Source: Mikania micrantha (taxonomy: Eukaryota; Streptophyta; Magnoliopsida; Asterales; Asteraceae). Taken from it: 64,000 nt of DNA. Below the pieces are notes generated by a model. The model was not told where the DNA came from. It worked only from the letters and a program-made list of their open reading frames with translations, and did no database searches. This document shows positions 32,601 to 46,136 of this stretch, one piece after another. Each line of letters begins with the position of its first letter. Positions within the stretch are counted from its first letter, which is position 1. The stretch covers positions 248,001 through 312,000 of the forward strand of contig CM018694.1 of NCBI GenBank assembly GCA_009363875.1. Direction: 5' to 3'. The position numbers were made by a program, and so were the translations under genes.

Positions 32601-35600
32601 TTATCGAAGCTGCCGAAGCACGCGAGGAGCCAGCAGTTGTCACGGGACATTTCTCCTTAATGGTCATTATGTTTCTATCATATATGATACTGGTGCTGAT
32701 AAAAGTTTTATCTCTGCCCATACTGCTTCTTTGCTTAACATAGAACCATCTATACTTACTGCTCCCTATACCATAGAAGTAGCTGATGGTAACACCATAC
32801 TAGTAGATTCTATAATGCATGGTTGTGAATTAAGATTAAACGACCATCTTTTCCTCATCGATCTTATTCCTATGACACTCGGAAGCTTCAAGGTTGTAAT
32901 AGGAATGGATTGGTTATCCAAAAACAATGCCGAAATTGTATGTTCGGAGAAACTTATTCGAATTCCTCTACCGTTCGGCGAGACGATGAGAATCTATGGC
33001 GAGAAACCCTGTCTCGGATTGAAGATTGTATCCTGCATCAAGGCTAGGAAGTACTTGAGGAAGAAATACTTTGCATTCCTAGCTCACGTGGTAGAGAAGA
33101 AGCCTGAGAAGAAATCAGTTGGAGACGTTCCAGTCATCAGAAATTATCCAGAAGTGTTTCCAGAAGACTTGCCTGGATTACCACCGATCCGACAAGTGGA
33201 GTTTAGAATCGATCTCGTCCCTGGAGCAAACCCAGTGGCGAAGTCACCGTATTGATTAGCACCATATGAGATGCAGGAACTGTCTAGTCAACTTCAGGAA
33301 CTTCTAGACAAAGGTTTCATAAGACCGAGTTTCTCTCCTTGGGGAGCTCCGGTACTCTTTGTCAAGAAGAAAGACGGTTCATTTCGTATGTGCATCGATT
33401 ATCGTGAGCTAAACAAGTTGACAATCAAGAATAGATATCCTCTGCCCAGGATCGATGATCTGTTTGATCAATTACAGGGAGCAACTTGCTTCTCTAAGAT
33501 TGACTTACGGTCCGGGTATCATCAGTTATGAGTAAATGATGAGGATATACCAAAGACTGCATTTAGGACTCGATATGGGCACTATGAGTTCGTGGTTATG
33601 CCATTTGGGCTGACCAATGCAACCGCAGTGCTCATGGACTTGATGAATCGAGTCTGCAGGCCATACTTGGATCAGTTTGTTATTGTCTTCATTGACGATA
33701 TACTGATCTATTCAAAGACAGAACAAGAACATGAAGATCATTTGAGGAAAGTCTTAGAGTTACTAAGAGCTGAACAACTTTATGCTAAATTCTCAAAATG
33801 TGAATTTTGGTTAAAGGAGGTTCACTTCTTAGGACATGTCATAAACAGGGATGGAATACATGTAGATCCAGCAAAGATTGAGGCAATTAAGAACTGGACT
33901 ACTCCATCTACTCCAACAGAGATTCGTTCGTTTCTGGGTCTGGCGGGCTATTACAGGAGATTTATTGTGAATTTCTCCAAGATTGCCTTGCCACTTACCA
34001 CACTGACTCAGAAAAGTCAAGCCTTTATATGGGGACCGAAACAAGAAGATGCATTTCAACTTCTTAAACAGAAGTTATGCAATTCCCCTATCCTTAGTCT
34101 TCCAGAAGGCAGTGATGATTTCATTGTCTACTGTGATGCTTCAAACCTTGGTCTCGGTTGTGTACTTATGCAACGAGACAAGGTGATCGCGTATGCTTCA
34201 AGACAGCTTAAGGTTCACGAGAAGAATTACACTACTCATGACCTTGAGTTAGGGGCTGTGGTCTTTGCATTGAAGATTTGGAGACACTACCTTTATGGTA
34301 CTAAATGTGTCATCTATACAGACCACAAGAGCCTGCAACACATCCTCAATCAGAAGGAACTCAACATGAGACAACGACGTTGGGTTGAGCTTCTAACTGA
34401 TTACGACTGCGAGATTCGTTACCATCCGGGTAAAGCCAATGTGGTGGCGGATGCTCTTAGTCGCAAGGAACCAGTTAAACCAATTCGTGTAAGAGCCATG
34501 GAGATCAACACACAGCCAAACTTGAAAGATTTGATTCGTATTGCATAGCAACAAGTGGTGACAAAAAATCAGCTGAAAACAGACTTAGATTGCGGGATTG
34601 AGAAGAAACTGGAACCTCGATCTGACGGGGTGCTATATCTCAACGGCCGCATCTGGATTCCGAAGTCTGAAGAATTGCGCACACTCATCTGTGATGAGGC
34701 TCATAAGTCTCGATACTCAGTTCATCCTGGAGCCGATAAGATGTATCAGGACTTGAGGATATCTTACTGTTGTCTGGGAATGAAGAAAGACATAGCACTG
34801 TATGTGGGAAAATGTCTTACATGTTCAAAAGTCAAAGAAGAACATCAAAAGCCTTCGGGACTTCTGCAGCAACCTGAAATTCCTCAATGGAAATAGGAAC
34901 AAATTTCCATGGATTTCATAACTAAGTTGCCGAGAACTCCACGAGGTTTCGATTCGATTTGGGTGATCGTTGATCGACTCACCAAATCTGCTCATTTTCT
35001 CCCAATCCGAGAGGATTACAAGATGGAGAAGTTATCCACATTGTACATCAACGAAATCATTGCACGTCATGGTACACCAATATCAATCATATCTGATTGT
35101 GATAGTCGTTTCACTTCTCATTGCAAAAGGCTTTGGGAACTCGTGTTAATCTTAGCACGGTATATCATCCCCAAACCGACGGTCAAAGCGAAAGGACTAT
35201 CCAAACACTCGAGGACATGCTTCGTTCTTGTGTCATTGACTTCGGTGGAAGTTGGGACACTCATCTTCCACTTATCGAGTTTTCGTATAACAACAGCTAC
35301 CATACAAGCATTCAATGTGCACCATTCGAAGCTTTATATGGTAGGAAGTGCCGATCACCGGTCTGCTGGACCGAGGTTGGTGACTCACAAGTCGTAGGAC
35401 CAGAACTCATTCAGGAAACATCAGACAAAATCACAATCATTGAATCAAGGCTTAAGGCCGCACGAGATTGGCAGAAGAGTTATGATGATCGACGTCGGAA
35501 ACCGCTTGAGTTTCAAGTCGGTGACCGAGTCTTACTCAAAGTTTCTCCCTGGAAAGGCGTTGTTCGATTCGGGAAGAAAGGGAAACTTGCACCAAGGTAC

Positions 35601-35951
35601 GTTGGACCTTTTGAGATCCTGGAACGGATTGGTCCCGTAGCCTACAAACTCAAACTTCCAGTGGAGCTAAGCAATGTTCACGATACTTTTCATGTATCGA
35701 ATCTTAAGAAATGCTTGGCGGATCATGATGTTCAGATTCCACTGGAAGACATTCAGATTCAAAACAACATGCAATTCATAGAACGTCCGGTTGAAATCAT
35801 GGATCATGGGGTCAAGAAACTTAAACGCATCCGTATTCCGATCGTAAAGGTACGATGGGAGGGCAAACGCGGTGCTGAGTTCACCTGGGAACGTGAAGAC
35901 CAGATGAAGCTTAAGTACCCTCATCTTTTTACAGTACCTTCGACTAGTTAA
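32601..35951 (+). pseudogene. Element D pro-pol
   Basis: Protease, RT with FIDD at 33688-33699, RNase H (YCDASN, IYTDHKS), integrase (HPGADKMYQDL, KCLTC, HPQTDGQSE) and chromodomain are all present in order and close to B and C. Defects: a one-base loss near 32647 shifting the protease frame (the DTG part falls in another frame), stops at 33253, 33529, 34546 and 34894, and a 13-bp deletion at about 35119 inside the integrase core. The final stop at 35949-35951 is 33 bp from the 3' LTR. Confidence 0.9.
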
Positions 35952-35971
35952 TTTCGGGACGAAATTCCCTT

Positions 35972-35984
35972 AACTAGGGGAGAC
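35972..35984 (+). promoter_or_regulatory. Element D polypurine tract
   Basis: AACTAGGGGAGAC directly before the 3' LTR. Confidence 0.8.
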
Positions 35985-38900
35985 TGTAACATTTGTACAT
36001 TTAGTCATGATAGTCGTAAACAGTGTAAGAACAGTGTGTGTCCATGTTCAGTTAATCTATGTGATTCATATGTTCATTATGTGCTTGTGTGTTAGAATCC
36101 TTATTATTTGAGAACAAGTATGTATTATTATTTACAGTCGATTTCACTAGGCAAGAACAGTATCGTGTTATATCGAAACAGTGGTGGGCAGCGAGAGTGA
36201 GCCTCTATATATACTGCGTTCGGTGTAACAGGATAGTGTTAGTGCGTAGTGTTAAGACGAATATTTTGACAATTAATTAATTCAACAAGAATCGTAATAC
36301 GTAAGCGAGACTGAGTATAGTTATGGGTGACGATCCATAATGATACGAATGTTGAACTTATAATTATGATTAAACGACTTTAAATAATTAATACGATCGG
36401 AAAACGTACGCGATTGCGGGTATACATGTAATTGTATGTGTTTAACGATCTGACAACACACGAAGAGTAAAAATAGTTAAAATAATTATTTTAATATTTT
36501 TACAATCTTGAAACTCATCATTTTATTGAGTTAACAACTCTTTTATTTAAATCGCGTAAAATACGCGTTACGTTTCGGAAACGCGAACCGAGCGACCGAA
36601 ACGAATCCGAATACCACACGGGCTATAAAAGCCTTGAACAAGGCGTATTCTCTCATTTAGCACACCAACAACCACTTCTCTCTCTAAGAAATTGGTTCAA
36701 CCTCTCTCTCTCTAGAAAACCGAGCATCAAACGCGCATGACTTCTTCGTTTCACCACGGAATTGAGTGGTCTTGGTGTCTAGGCGAAGCTCTCAACGAGT
36801 ACTACAAGAAAGTACAGCGGATCGGAGGTTTTCACCGGCCAAAAACGAGGTATGACTCAAGGAAGTTTCGGGAAATAGGGTTTTCTTGTGTGTTTTTATC
36901 AAACCCGACCCAAAGCCGGTTCAAGCACTTCATTTTCTGATTTCGCACCTCTAGGAACCCTATTTGATGTTAAATTAACCTTGATCGTGGTCTGGAGATG
37001 AGGATTCGATGAAGGTGATGACACAGGTGTACAGGTTGGATGGTGGTCATGGAGCCGAACCCATTAGGGTTTCCTGGCCGAACCAGGTGGACCATGGCGA
37101 ACCCTAGCGAACCCTGCATGGTTCGTTGGGCTACCAGCCGAACCCAAGGAGCCTTCACGAACCTGCCTCAAACCTCCCTGCATTCCACAAACCCTCCTTG
37201 TTGTTGCGAACCTTCGGTGAACCATAACGAACCCTGCATGGTTCGTTTCATGATTAGCCGAACTATAGGGAACCTACACGAACCTTCATGGACATGAGTA
37301 TCTTCGGCGAACCCTATGGAGTCCACGAACCCTGCATGGCTCATGGAAGTACCAGCCGAACACTAGTCCTCAGTTAGCCGAACCATGATGTCACTGAACC
37401 ATTTTTACATTGCCGAACCCTGGAACTTAGGGACGAATCTACACATCACCTCATTGAGCCGAACCTTTGCATGGTTCGTGGATCATGTAGGCGAACCATG
37501 GACTGATCTAGGCCGAACCTTGGGAGGGAAAGGAGATAGGTTCGCTGCCATGGGTGGAACCATGAGTATTTTCGGCCCAATTCAATTTTACAAGACCCAA
37601 CTTCACTATTAACCAGCCCCATAGGTCAAACCAAGCCCAAGAAAGTTAGGTCGGCCCATTTTGATCTCTAATTGGCCCAATATTGCTTAGAACCTTACAG
37701 GGTCCCCTTACTCATTGGTTGGCCCAACTCGATTCCTCTAGGCTCAATCCAACCCATTCGGTCCACTATGATATTAATTGGCCAAATCTTATCCTTGGTG
37801 TTTTACTTGGCCCATATACATATTGTCGGCCCAATATCACATTCAAGTGGCCCATGGCCTTTATTTAAGTCTATCATGTTTTTATGGGCTCATGGTCCAA
37901 TTGTTGGCCCATAAGTTAAATGATTGTGAATTGATCATGATTGGTTTAAGTTTTAACTTAACCTAGTTAGGAAATCAAACCACAATCACAAAGACTTAAA
38001 ACAATTGAAACATCTTTTCACAATACATGTTGAACAATGGTTATCACATTCATAAATACATGTCACTTTTATGCATAACAAGTTTGTACATGAAAGATCA
38101 TGACGTTTCTTTACATGAAACAACTCTTAATCAAGTGACTCAATCATGACTTTCAAGTTTACACAACAATCTTAATCATGAGATCAAGTAATCAAGAGTT
38201 AATCAAGTTCAAGTCAACACAAGTCAATCAATGAATCAAAGTCTATACAACTATAAATCTTATATCTTATGTATGATTACAATGATATAGGAACCAGTTA
38301 GAAGTCCTGTTTGCTACTTGCTATTTGTTATAGTTCAGAGTCTACTGCAGACAGGTGAGAACATTAGCCCCTCTTTTTACTGTTTTTGCAACTGTTTTGG
38401 GGTGGAACACGTGATCAAATACTCTTGCTTCAATCATATTACATGATACATCATGTTATCTCATGGTATTCAAAACAAAGGATTCAATTCATGGTATTCA
38501 AACAAGGCTTTCAAAATCATGTTATCATATAAGGCATTAACACGCAAATTTTAAAGCAAAGTTCTAAAGCATGGTGTCCATCGTTGTGAACAAACTTATA
38601 AACACATCAGGTTTCACATTCATTAGCGTTAGTACTAGGTGATCACAACAAGGGAAAGCAGACACATTGGTTCATACCAAAATGGATTTAGCTTTTAAAT
38701 TTGTTTTATAAGCTAACTGCATGTTTGGTTTCATTATGGTTTTATCAAAACTGCTGATATATTATCTAACTCCAAACGTAGTTTCGGACTAGATTTTTAT
38801 GTTGGCTTCTTTAGTAAATAGTCTTCGGACTGTTTATCACGTTTTACATACTTGATGTTAGTTTGGGTTGCAACCCATCCATGTAATTCTATTATTGCTT

Positions 38901-39327
38901 TAATCTACCTATGCCTTATGTTACAAAATCATGTTTACATATGTTAAACCTATTGTTCTCACCAACTACTTCTGTAGTTGACAGTTACTTTTCACGTGTT
39001 TCAGGTAATCAGATGTAAGGCATTTTAAGGACAACTAAGGAGACCGATTGAGATAGAACAAGATGAAGAAACATGCTAGGATGGAATTAGAAACACACTA
39101 AAATCCTAATTGTTTAATTGTCTTGTTTGAAGTCTTATTTTGTAAACTATATTTTGGGTCTGTAGTTGTCATTATTTTGGTAGATAGTTGTCTGTAACTA
39201 AACGACTGTCAAAATATTATGAAACTTAGAAATCCATTGTGGTTGTTCTTATTCAATACTTGTGCATGATTCAACTGTTCATACGTCACCGCGCCGTGGA
39301 TTCTGCACGCGGCGCAGGGGTGTGACA
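35985..39327 (+). repeat. Element D 3' LTR (3,343 bp)
   Basis: Partner of 26160-29801, ending GGGGTGTGACA. It lacks about 310 bp corresponding to about 28630-28935 of the 5' LTR (junction near 38450). TATATATA at 36206-36213, TATAAAA box at 36624-36630, CGAACC cluster 37050-37560. Confidence 0.92.
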
Positions 39328-39332
39328 TTCGA
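39328..39332. repeat. Element D target-site duplication, right copy (TTCGA)
   Basis: Element F leader resumes here with TTCGAGTACTTGG. Confidence 0.92.
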
Positions 39333-39462
39333 GTACTTGGTTTTCGAAAACAACTTTTCGAATACTTGGACCTTCGAGTACAGCTTGAACTTCGTGCACT
39401 GCTTGGGATGTCGAACACTTGAGGATTTTGAGAACTCAGACTTAGAAAACTTTCTGTTCATC

Positions 39463-41936
39463 ATGGCATCCAAAAATCTGACCAACTTATTCAACCTGCT
39501 AAACTTGAATAATGAGATTAGCACAGGAACTAAGCCACCAAGGCTTGTATCAGGACACAACTTCCAAGACTGGAAGTTCAGATTTCAGTCTTTTATCAAG
39601 TATACAGATCTGAAGTTATGGAGATTGATTGAGGTGGGGCCTTATGTGCCTATGTACCAGAGTGAGTTAAATGGGCTAATTCCCAAAGATTCGGAGTTGT
39701 ACACTGAAAACGACATCCTATTGAAAGAGAAGGATGACAAGGCATACGACTCAATTACTATGGCGTTATCTACTGATGTGGCTCATGTATTCAACGAGCA
39801 CTAGACCGCCAAACAACTCTAGGATGCGTTAGTGGAACGCTTTGAAGGGAATAAGGATATGAGAGAAAGTCACAAAGACATGTTGAGGCAACGGTTCAAC
39901 ATGTTTAATCATGTCAAATGAGAGTCCCTAGAAGCCCAAATCAACCGATTTACTCGTCTGATGACAGAGATGACTAGTGCTGGGATTGAAATGTCAAAGG
40001 GAGAAGTTAACAAGAAACTCTTGAATTCACAGCCATACAACTGGAACTCCAAATGCACAACTATCAAGAAAACAAAAGACATGTACAAGACTTCTCTCAG
40101 TGAGTTGATCTCAATCATCAACTCATATGACATGGATGACAAACAAAGAGTACTTAATCATGCCAATTCTATGGGCATTACTCTAACATCTGAGAATGTT
40201 TCTCTCTTGTCTGCCATCAATATTCAAGCTTCTGGCTCTTAGCATTACCAGACCCCTTCATCTCAGTCTGTTCCTTTTGAGACTGCATTTATTTCTTCAG
40301 GGCAAGTCAGTTCAGTGCCCAAAATCAGTCCGGAAAGTGAGGAAAATCTACTACTATTCAAAGGATTCATGAACAGTTACAATGCATTCATTGCTGGAGA
40401 ATTGGCACCGGCCAATCTAACTCAAGACAATCTGGAGCAGAAAAAATCAGCTGATGTGGAAGAGATGGATATTTCATGGCAGATGGCCATGGCGGTCTTT
40501 CGGGCAAAGAAATTCATCAAGAAATATGGCATGAACAGTTTTGGAAACAACCCAGGGAAGAAGCTGGGGTTTGACAAGTCAACGCTCAGGTGCTACAATT
40601 GTGACCAGCCATGTCACTTTGCTCGGGAATGTAAGCTGCCAAAGAGTGTTAAAGAGGCAGACAAGAAACCTGAAGAGAAGGCTGGAGCAGGAGCTGGAGC
40701 TAGCACATCCAAGGAACTAGTTACTCAGGAAACCGAATCTTATGATTGGAGTGATCAAGTGCAGGAGCTTGAGATGACTTTGAGCCATTCATTCATGGCA
40801 GAGGTGGATGAAAAGCAGAAAGAAGTAACTGAAAATCTCTGCTCTAACTGATGCATTGAAAACGTTTTTAAATATCGGTCTCACAATGAGACCCTGATAA
40901 AAGAAGTCACCAAACGGAAATATTTTAACTCTAAATTTCTCAAAAATGAAGTCACTATTAAAAAAAAGCTTGAGGCTGAGGGTCATGATATTTGAAAATT
41001 AAAAGAACTTTTAAGTGACAAAGAGTCTAATTATCGAGATGCTAGACGCAAAATCGATGAGCTCACCTTAGAGTTAGAGCAAGTCAAAACTCAACTTTCT
41101 AAAACCTCAATCAAATGTGAAAAATATGACTATTCGAGCAAGGTATTAGAAAACACGGTCAGTATTCAGTATCGGGAGAAAAGGGGTAAGGGTCTTGGTT
41201 ATCAGGAGTGTGAGCCTCCCTTTAACCACAATTACTCAAGCATGCCTAAAATTAACACATCAATTGATGACTTGGTTCTACAATCTGATCATACTTTTGA
41301 GTTTCCTACTTAACCAGTTTCCCTTACAGTTGACCCTATTTTTGTTTCTAATGATTCTGAGGTATGTGCAGATAGTTTAAGTGTTACAGGTCTAAGGGAG
41401 AAGGAGGAAGAAAGAAGTGTTGGGAGGAGCACAGATTGTTCAACTTCATCTAGCAAATCACATATTCTTCCAAACACTGATATTGTTGGAAGATTTGAAA
41501 CAATTAAAATCAAACCAAATAAAATGTTTAAGAATTTTAAGACTACTTTGGTTAAAATTGGTGATGATGTTAAAAACAAATATGTCTTAGAATCATATTC
41601 TTCTCATTTAACAAAGCAGGTGAACAAGGCTCATTCCATAGTTACCAAAGAGGCAGGTTCAAAGTTAAACCCTAACTATGAACCTTATGTTCCAACTAGG
41701 TCATTGAAACAAGCCTCCACAAGTGCTTCCCCTGGTCAAGGTGATTATAACGTAAAGCCATTTGACCCATAGGATTTTCATGACAAAGTATGCTGCTATG
41801 CATGTGGGAGACCAGGCCACATTGCAAGACACTGTCTGCACCGACCTGCCGAATTCTTCGATGGGAAGAATCAGAAGGTAACACCCAAGGCTAAACCTGC
41901 CAATAGACCAATGAGGACTGATTGAATCCTCCAAGC
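39463..41936 (+). pseudogene. Element F gag (UBN2-type, two zinc knuckles and coiled coil)
   Basis: Starts MASKNLTNLFNLL with a UBN2-like N-terminal domain (PPRLVSGHNFQDWKFRF, LWRLIE). A first CCHC knuckle lies at 40591-40632; it reads CYNCDQPCHFAREC, with Cys where the conserved Gly stands. After it comes a predicted coiled coil rich in Lys and Glu (about 40860-41160), then a second, intact knuckle CYACGRPGHIARHC at 41794-41835. Stops at about 39802, 39918, 40240, 40849, 40993, 41311 and 41770 break it. Such long gag proteins occur in plant Copia lineages; I cannot assign the lineage firmly. Confidence 0.85.
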
Positions 41937-42239
41937 CTAGGGTGAAACCTCAGAAGATGACTCAGAATCATCCCACTGCCAAAAGTGCCAAACTAGCAAA
42001 ACAATATCAATCTGGTTATCATAAACAAAAACCAAAGGTTTCCAAAACTAAAAGCAAACCACAGTGGAAGAATAAGCCACAGGTGAAACCTCCTTCAAAC
42101 CAATTGATCATGGCAGTGGTGTCAGGCCTATGAATTTCAGGCTAAATCAGACAAGCCCAAGGGAATTATCAAGAAAGGGCCCAATGTTCCACAAGTACCT
42201 AAATCTGTTATGATTTGGGTACCCATTTCTCATTAAATG

Positions 42240-43500
42240 CGTGTGTGTTATGCAGGGAAGACAAAATAAGATAAAGAATGTTTGGTATGTTGATAGCGGT
42301 TGTTCTCGGCGTATGACTGTGTTTTTTTCTTAGTTACATGAAGTCACACCATTTAATGGAGGATATGTCTCGTTTGCTGGAGACAAAGGAGAGAAAATCA
42401 GCATGAAGGGCACTGTTACAAATGGAACTTTAAGTTTTGAAGATGTATACTATGTTGAAGAACTCAAGCACAGTTTGTTGAGTGTTTCTCAGATATGTGA
42501 CAAGAGCTTCTCAACACACTTCACAAACAAATAGTGTCTTATTTTAAAGCCCGAATTTGTCATACAAGAGAAATGGATCTTGATGAGGACTCCGAGAATC
42601 AACAATGCATATATCATCAATATGAATTATGATTCATACACAGAAAACACTTGTTTGTTTTCTAAGGCATCAGAGAATGACTGTTTGCTATGGCATCGCC
42701 GACTGGGTCATGTCAACTTGAAGAATCTCAACCGACTGGCTAAGGGAGATCATGTTATTGGCCTACCTTCTAAGGACTTCTCCACAATTGAGAAGTGCAT
42801 TGCATGTGCCAAGGGGAAGCAACAGAAGAGACCCCATAAGCCCAAACTGTTCAACTAAATTTCATAAATTCTGCAGCTTCTTCATATGGATCTCTTTGCA
42901 CCGGTTAACGTAATGAGCATCGGGAAGAAGTCATATTGTCTTGTTGTAGCGGATGATTATTACAGATTTACTTGGGTGTTCTTTCTGGCCAAGAAATATG
43001 AGACACATGAGATTCTGAAGAAGTTTATCACCCTGATCAAGAATCAGAAGAATTCAAAGATTAAGGTGATCAGGACTGACAACGGCACCGAGTTTAGAAA
43101 TCAGACGCTTATCAATTTTTGCGATGAGAAGGGAATTGGTCGACAGTACAGTGCAGCTCGCACACCTAAGAAAAATGGCTGAAGCTGTCAACACAGCTTA
43201 CTACATTCAAAACCGAATACTATTGAACAAACTCCATTAGAAGACTCCCTATGATATTTTCTTCAACCAGAAGCCAAAGGTCGGTCATTTCAAGTCGTTT
43301 GGTTGTCCTTGCCTTCTTCTCCACAATGAGCCGAATCACAAGTTTGACGACAAGGCTGATGAGTGTTACTTTGTGGGCTATTCGTCTAAGAAAGCTGCCT
43401 ACCGGGTATACAACAAGAAGACCCGGATGATTGTGGAGTCATACTATATTGACTGGCAAGAGATGAACAACACTGACGCCGGTTTTGGTCCAAACTGGTT
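42240..43500 (+). pseudogene. Element F protease and integrase
   Basis: The protease core WYVDSGCSRRMT is at about 42280. A GAG-pre-integrase region follows, LLWHRRLGHVNLKNL with CIACAKGKQ (about 42690-42830). The integrase core then has LLHMDLFAPV, DDYYRFTWVFFL and IRTDNGTEF (about 42880-43180) and continues past a frame change to SFGCPCLL-like sequence at about 43300 and a KAAYRVYNKKT motif at about 43390. The order protease, integrase, RT defines Ty1/Copia. Several stops are present. Confidence 0.88.
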
Positions 43501-45659
43501 ATTTCAGTATGATTCTACATTTGAGCCCATCAACACTACATCTTAGAGTGCAGGACCATCTGAACATAATGGCAGTTTCGACAAGGGTGATGACGTGGAC
43601 TACAGGGTTGACTACGCTCTGTGTGATCCCAAGCTTCTGACGGTTGACCCACCAGGCATGTATGATCGGGCTCCTCCAGTTCAGCCAACCCCGATCAATG
43701 AAGTCATCCCATTGGATCCAGAGACCTCTCAATCAGTTCAACCAACTCCGGAGACAAATCAAGCCTCATCCTCTTCCCACCAGACCTTTGATAATCCACT
43801 GTTCTCAGACCACATCTCTGAGGAACATTATGAGGATAATGGAGCCGAGGCAAGTGAAACCGCTCCCATTGACAACATCTCTTCATCTAGTGAAGATCAA
43901 CAAACTCACATCAGCAACCTGCTAGACAATTTAGCTGTGGAGGAAGTGCCTACTCTAAGCATCAACAAGAATTATCCAGTACAAAACATCATTGGAGCTC
44001 TTTCAAAAGGAGTTCTCACTCGGAGCAGATCCATTCCAGCTTAGAACACCTTTTCTGAAGGAACTATCACACGAAGTCAATCAGGTTTAATTAATTCTTG
44101 GTTGTATTCCTGTTTTATTTCGCAGGTCGAACCCAAGAATGTCAAGATGGATCTTAAGGAGTCAAGCTTGGTTGAAGCGATGCATGAAGAATTGATGAGT
44201 TTCAGAAGCTCAAAGTGTGGAATCTGGTTCCATTGCCAAAGGGGAAACTGCCAATCGGAACCTGATGGCTATTTAGAAACAAAAGAGATCATTCAGGTGT
44301 GGTCATCAGGAATAAAGCTATGTTGGTAGTCCAGGGATTCTACCAGCAGTAGGAGATTGACTATGAAGAAGTCTTTGCACCAGTCGCAAGACTTGAAGCT
44401 ATTCGCTTCTTCTTACACTGTGCTTCCTACATGAACATCAATGTTTATCAAATAGATGTGAAGACAGCCTTCTTGTATGGAAAGGTCAAGGAAGAGATTT
44501 ATGAGTGTCAGCCCTCGGGGTTTGGGGACTCACAGTATCCCGACCATGTCTACAAATTAGACAAAGCCCTTTACGGTCTTCATCAAGCACCAGCAGCTTG
44601 GTATGCAACACTTACAGATCATCTGCTTGCAAATGGATATACCCGTGGAGCCATAGATCAGACATTGTTCGTTCGCAGAGATTAGGATGATTTAATTCTC
44701 GTTCAAATCTATGTGGATGAATTTATTTTTGGTTCCACAAGCTCGGTGCTGTGTAGAGAATTCGATGTTGTGATGAAGAAGAAGCTTGAGATGAGTGTAA
44801 TGGGGGAAATGACCTTCTTCTTGGGTCTCCAGGTAAAGAAGGATCCTAAGGGTGTGCTCATTCATTTCATCAGGGCAAGTACGCTACCGACATTCTCACC
44901 AAGTTCAATATGTTGGGATCAAAGCCCGCCTCCACTCCTACGGCTGCACATCCAGTCTTGACTTCGGATTCTGATGGTGAAGATGTTGATCAGCACCTTT
45001 ACCGTTCGATGATTGGCTTAATGACGTACCTGACTGCTAGCAGACCAGATATCATGTTTTGTGTATGTCAATGTGCCAGATATCAAGTAAATCCGAAAGC
45101 TTCTCATCTGATTGCTGTCAAGAGGATCTTTCGCTACCTCATTGGGAAACCTCATCTTGGTTTGTGGTATCCTAAAAAATTTAAGTTTAGTTTATTTGCT
45201 AACTCTGACAGTGATTTTGGTGGTTGCAACTTAGACAGGAAATCAACCATAGGAGTATGTCAATACTTAGGAGATCGCCTCGTCTCGTGGCAATGCAAAA
45301 AATAGACAACCGTGTCAACCTCCACTACAGAAGCTGAGTATGTCGCTGCTTCCAGTTGCTTTTCTCAGGTTATCTGGATGCAACAACAACTTCTCAATTA
45401 CGGTTTCAACATTCTTGACTCCCCTATTTATTGTGATAATAAAGCCGCTCTACAGATCGTCAAGAATCTGGTACAACACTCCCAAACTAAACATATTGAC
45501 ATCCGGATTCACTTTATCCACGACTATTTTGAACGAAAATTGATTCATCTTGAAAAGGTCCACACAGATGATAATCTGGCGGATCTTTTCACAAAACTGT
45601 TCATCACAGCTCAATTCCACCATTTGCTTGCCTCTCTCAAACTAATATGTTTTGATTAA
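43501..45659 (+). pseudogene. Element F linker, reverse transcriptase and RNase H
   Basis: After a Ser/Pro-rich linker the RT runs from about 44110, with VYQIDVKTAFLYG, YKLDKALYGLHQAP and LFVRRD. The catalytic YVDD box reads YVDE at 44710-44721, which should abolish polymerase activity. The later part has GLMTYLTASRPDI and LGLWYPK, and RNase H has FANSDSDFGG, KSTIGVCQYLG, SSTTEAEY-like and YCDNKAALQI, ending at 45659. Frame shifts near 44220 and 44890 and stops near 44330, 44350, 44683 and 45303 are visible. Confidence 0.88.
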
Positions 45660-46136
45660 AACATTTTTGTAAATACTGTAAAATTGGTGTTTTGTTTTAT
45701 TTTAATTTTTAGATCACAAATTTAGGGGGAGAATATTTACAAAAACAACAAAAAGATTTTCGGTCTTTAAGTCTATTTACAAAAACAACAAAAGGATTTT
45801 CGATTTTTGAGTCAGTCTGAGATGATCTACAAGCTCAGGGGGGGTAAATTTTAAGAAAACAACAAAAAGATTTCGCACTTTAAAAATTTAAGAAAAATAC
45901 AAAAAGATTTTATTTGAATGGTCAAGTGAAGTGGTTCAATTGGGAAGTGAAATGATTTCCAGACATTCAGAATTTCACAACCTAAACATAATTTATAAAG
46001 AATAACAACTTTAGATAAATATAAATCACTAAGAAGTTTAAACACGTTTTCCTAATGAAAGGATTGGACTTGATCATTCAAAAACATTAAATATATTAAT
46101 AAGAGAGAAGTAAAGAAAATCAGATAACCGGAAAGA
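45660..46136 (+). other. Element F 3' untranslated region
   Basis: Contains a purine tract TTTAGGGGGAGAA at about 45721-45733 and a second G7 tract at 45838-45844. Around them are three copies of a word group TTTACAAAAACAACAAAAAGATTT. No sequence like the F 5' LTR follows. The rest is AT-rich without detectable features. Confidence 0.6.

Larger units (their letters stand above)
26160..39327 (+). mobile_element. Element D: complete Tekay-type Ty3/Gypsy retrotransposon (13.2 kb), plus strand
   Basis: Flanked by TTCGA. LTRs are 26160-29801 and 35985-39327, with primer site, leader, gag-pro-pol and polypurine tract in the standard order. It belongs to the same lineage as B and C but is a separate subfamily in the opposite orientation. 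The LTRs differ at many single sites plus a deletion of about 300 bp in the right LTR and a 7-bp loss at the end of the left LTR. With five or more premature stops, this shows an older insertion than B and C. It lies in the leader of Copia element F. Confidence 0.93.
25396..46136 (+). mobile_element. Element F: degraded Ty1/Copia retrotransposon, split by element D
   Basis: 5' LTR (25396-25783), primer site and leader (to 26159) continue, after element D, at 39333 with the rest of the leader, gag, protease, integrase, RT and RNase H in Copia order, up to a stop at 45659 and a polypurine-like tract. The 3' LTR is not visible: nothing resembling TGTAGAGCCC occurs before F2 begins at 46137. It presumably lies right of the window or was lost. 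More than ten stops or frameshifts mark it as dead. Confidence 0.85.
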
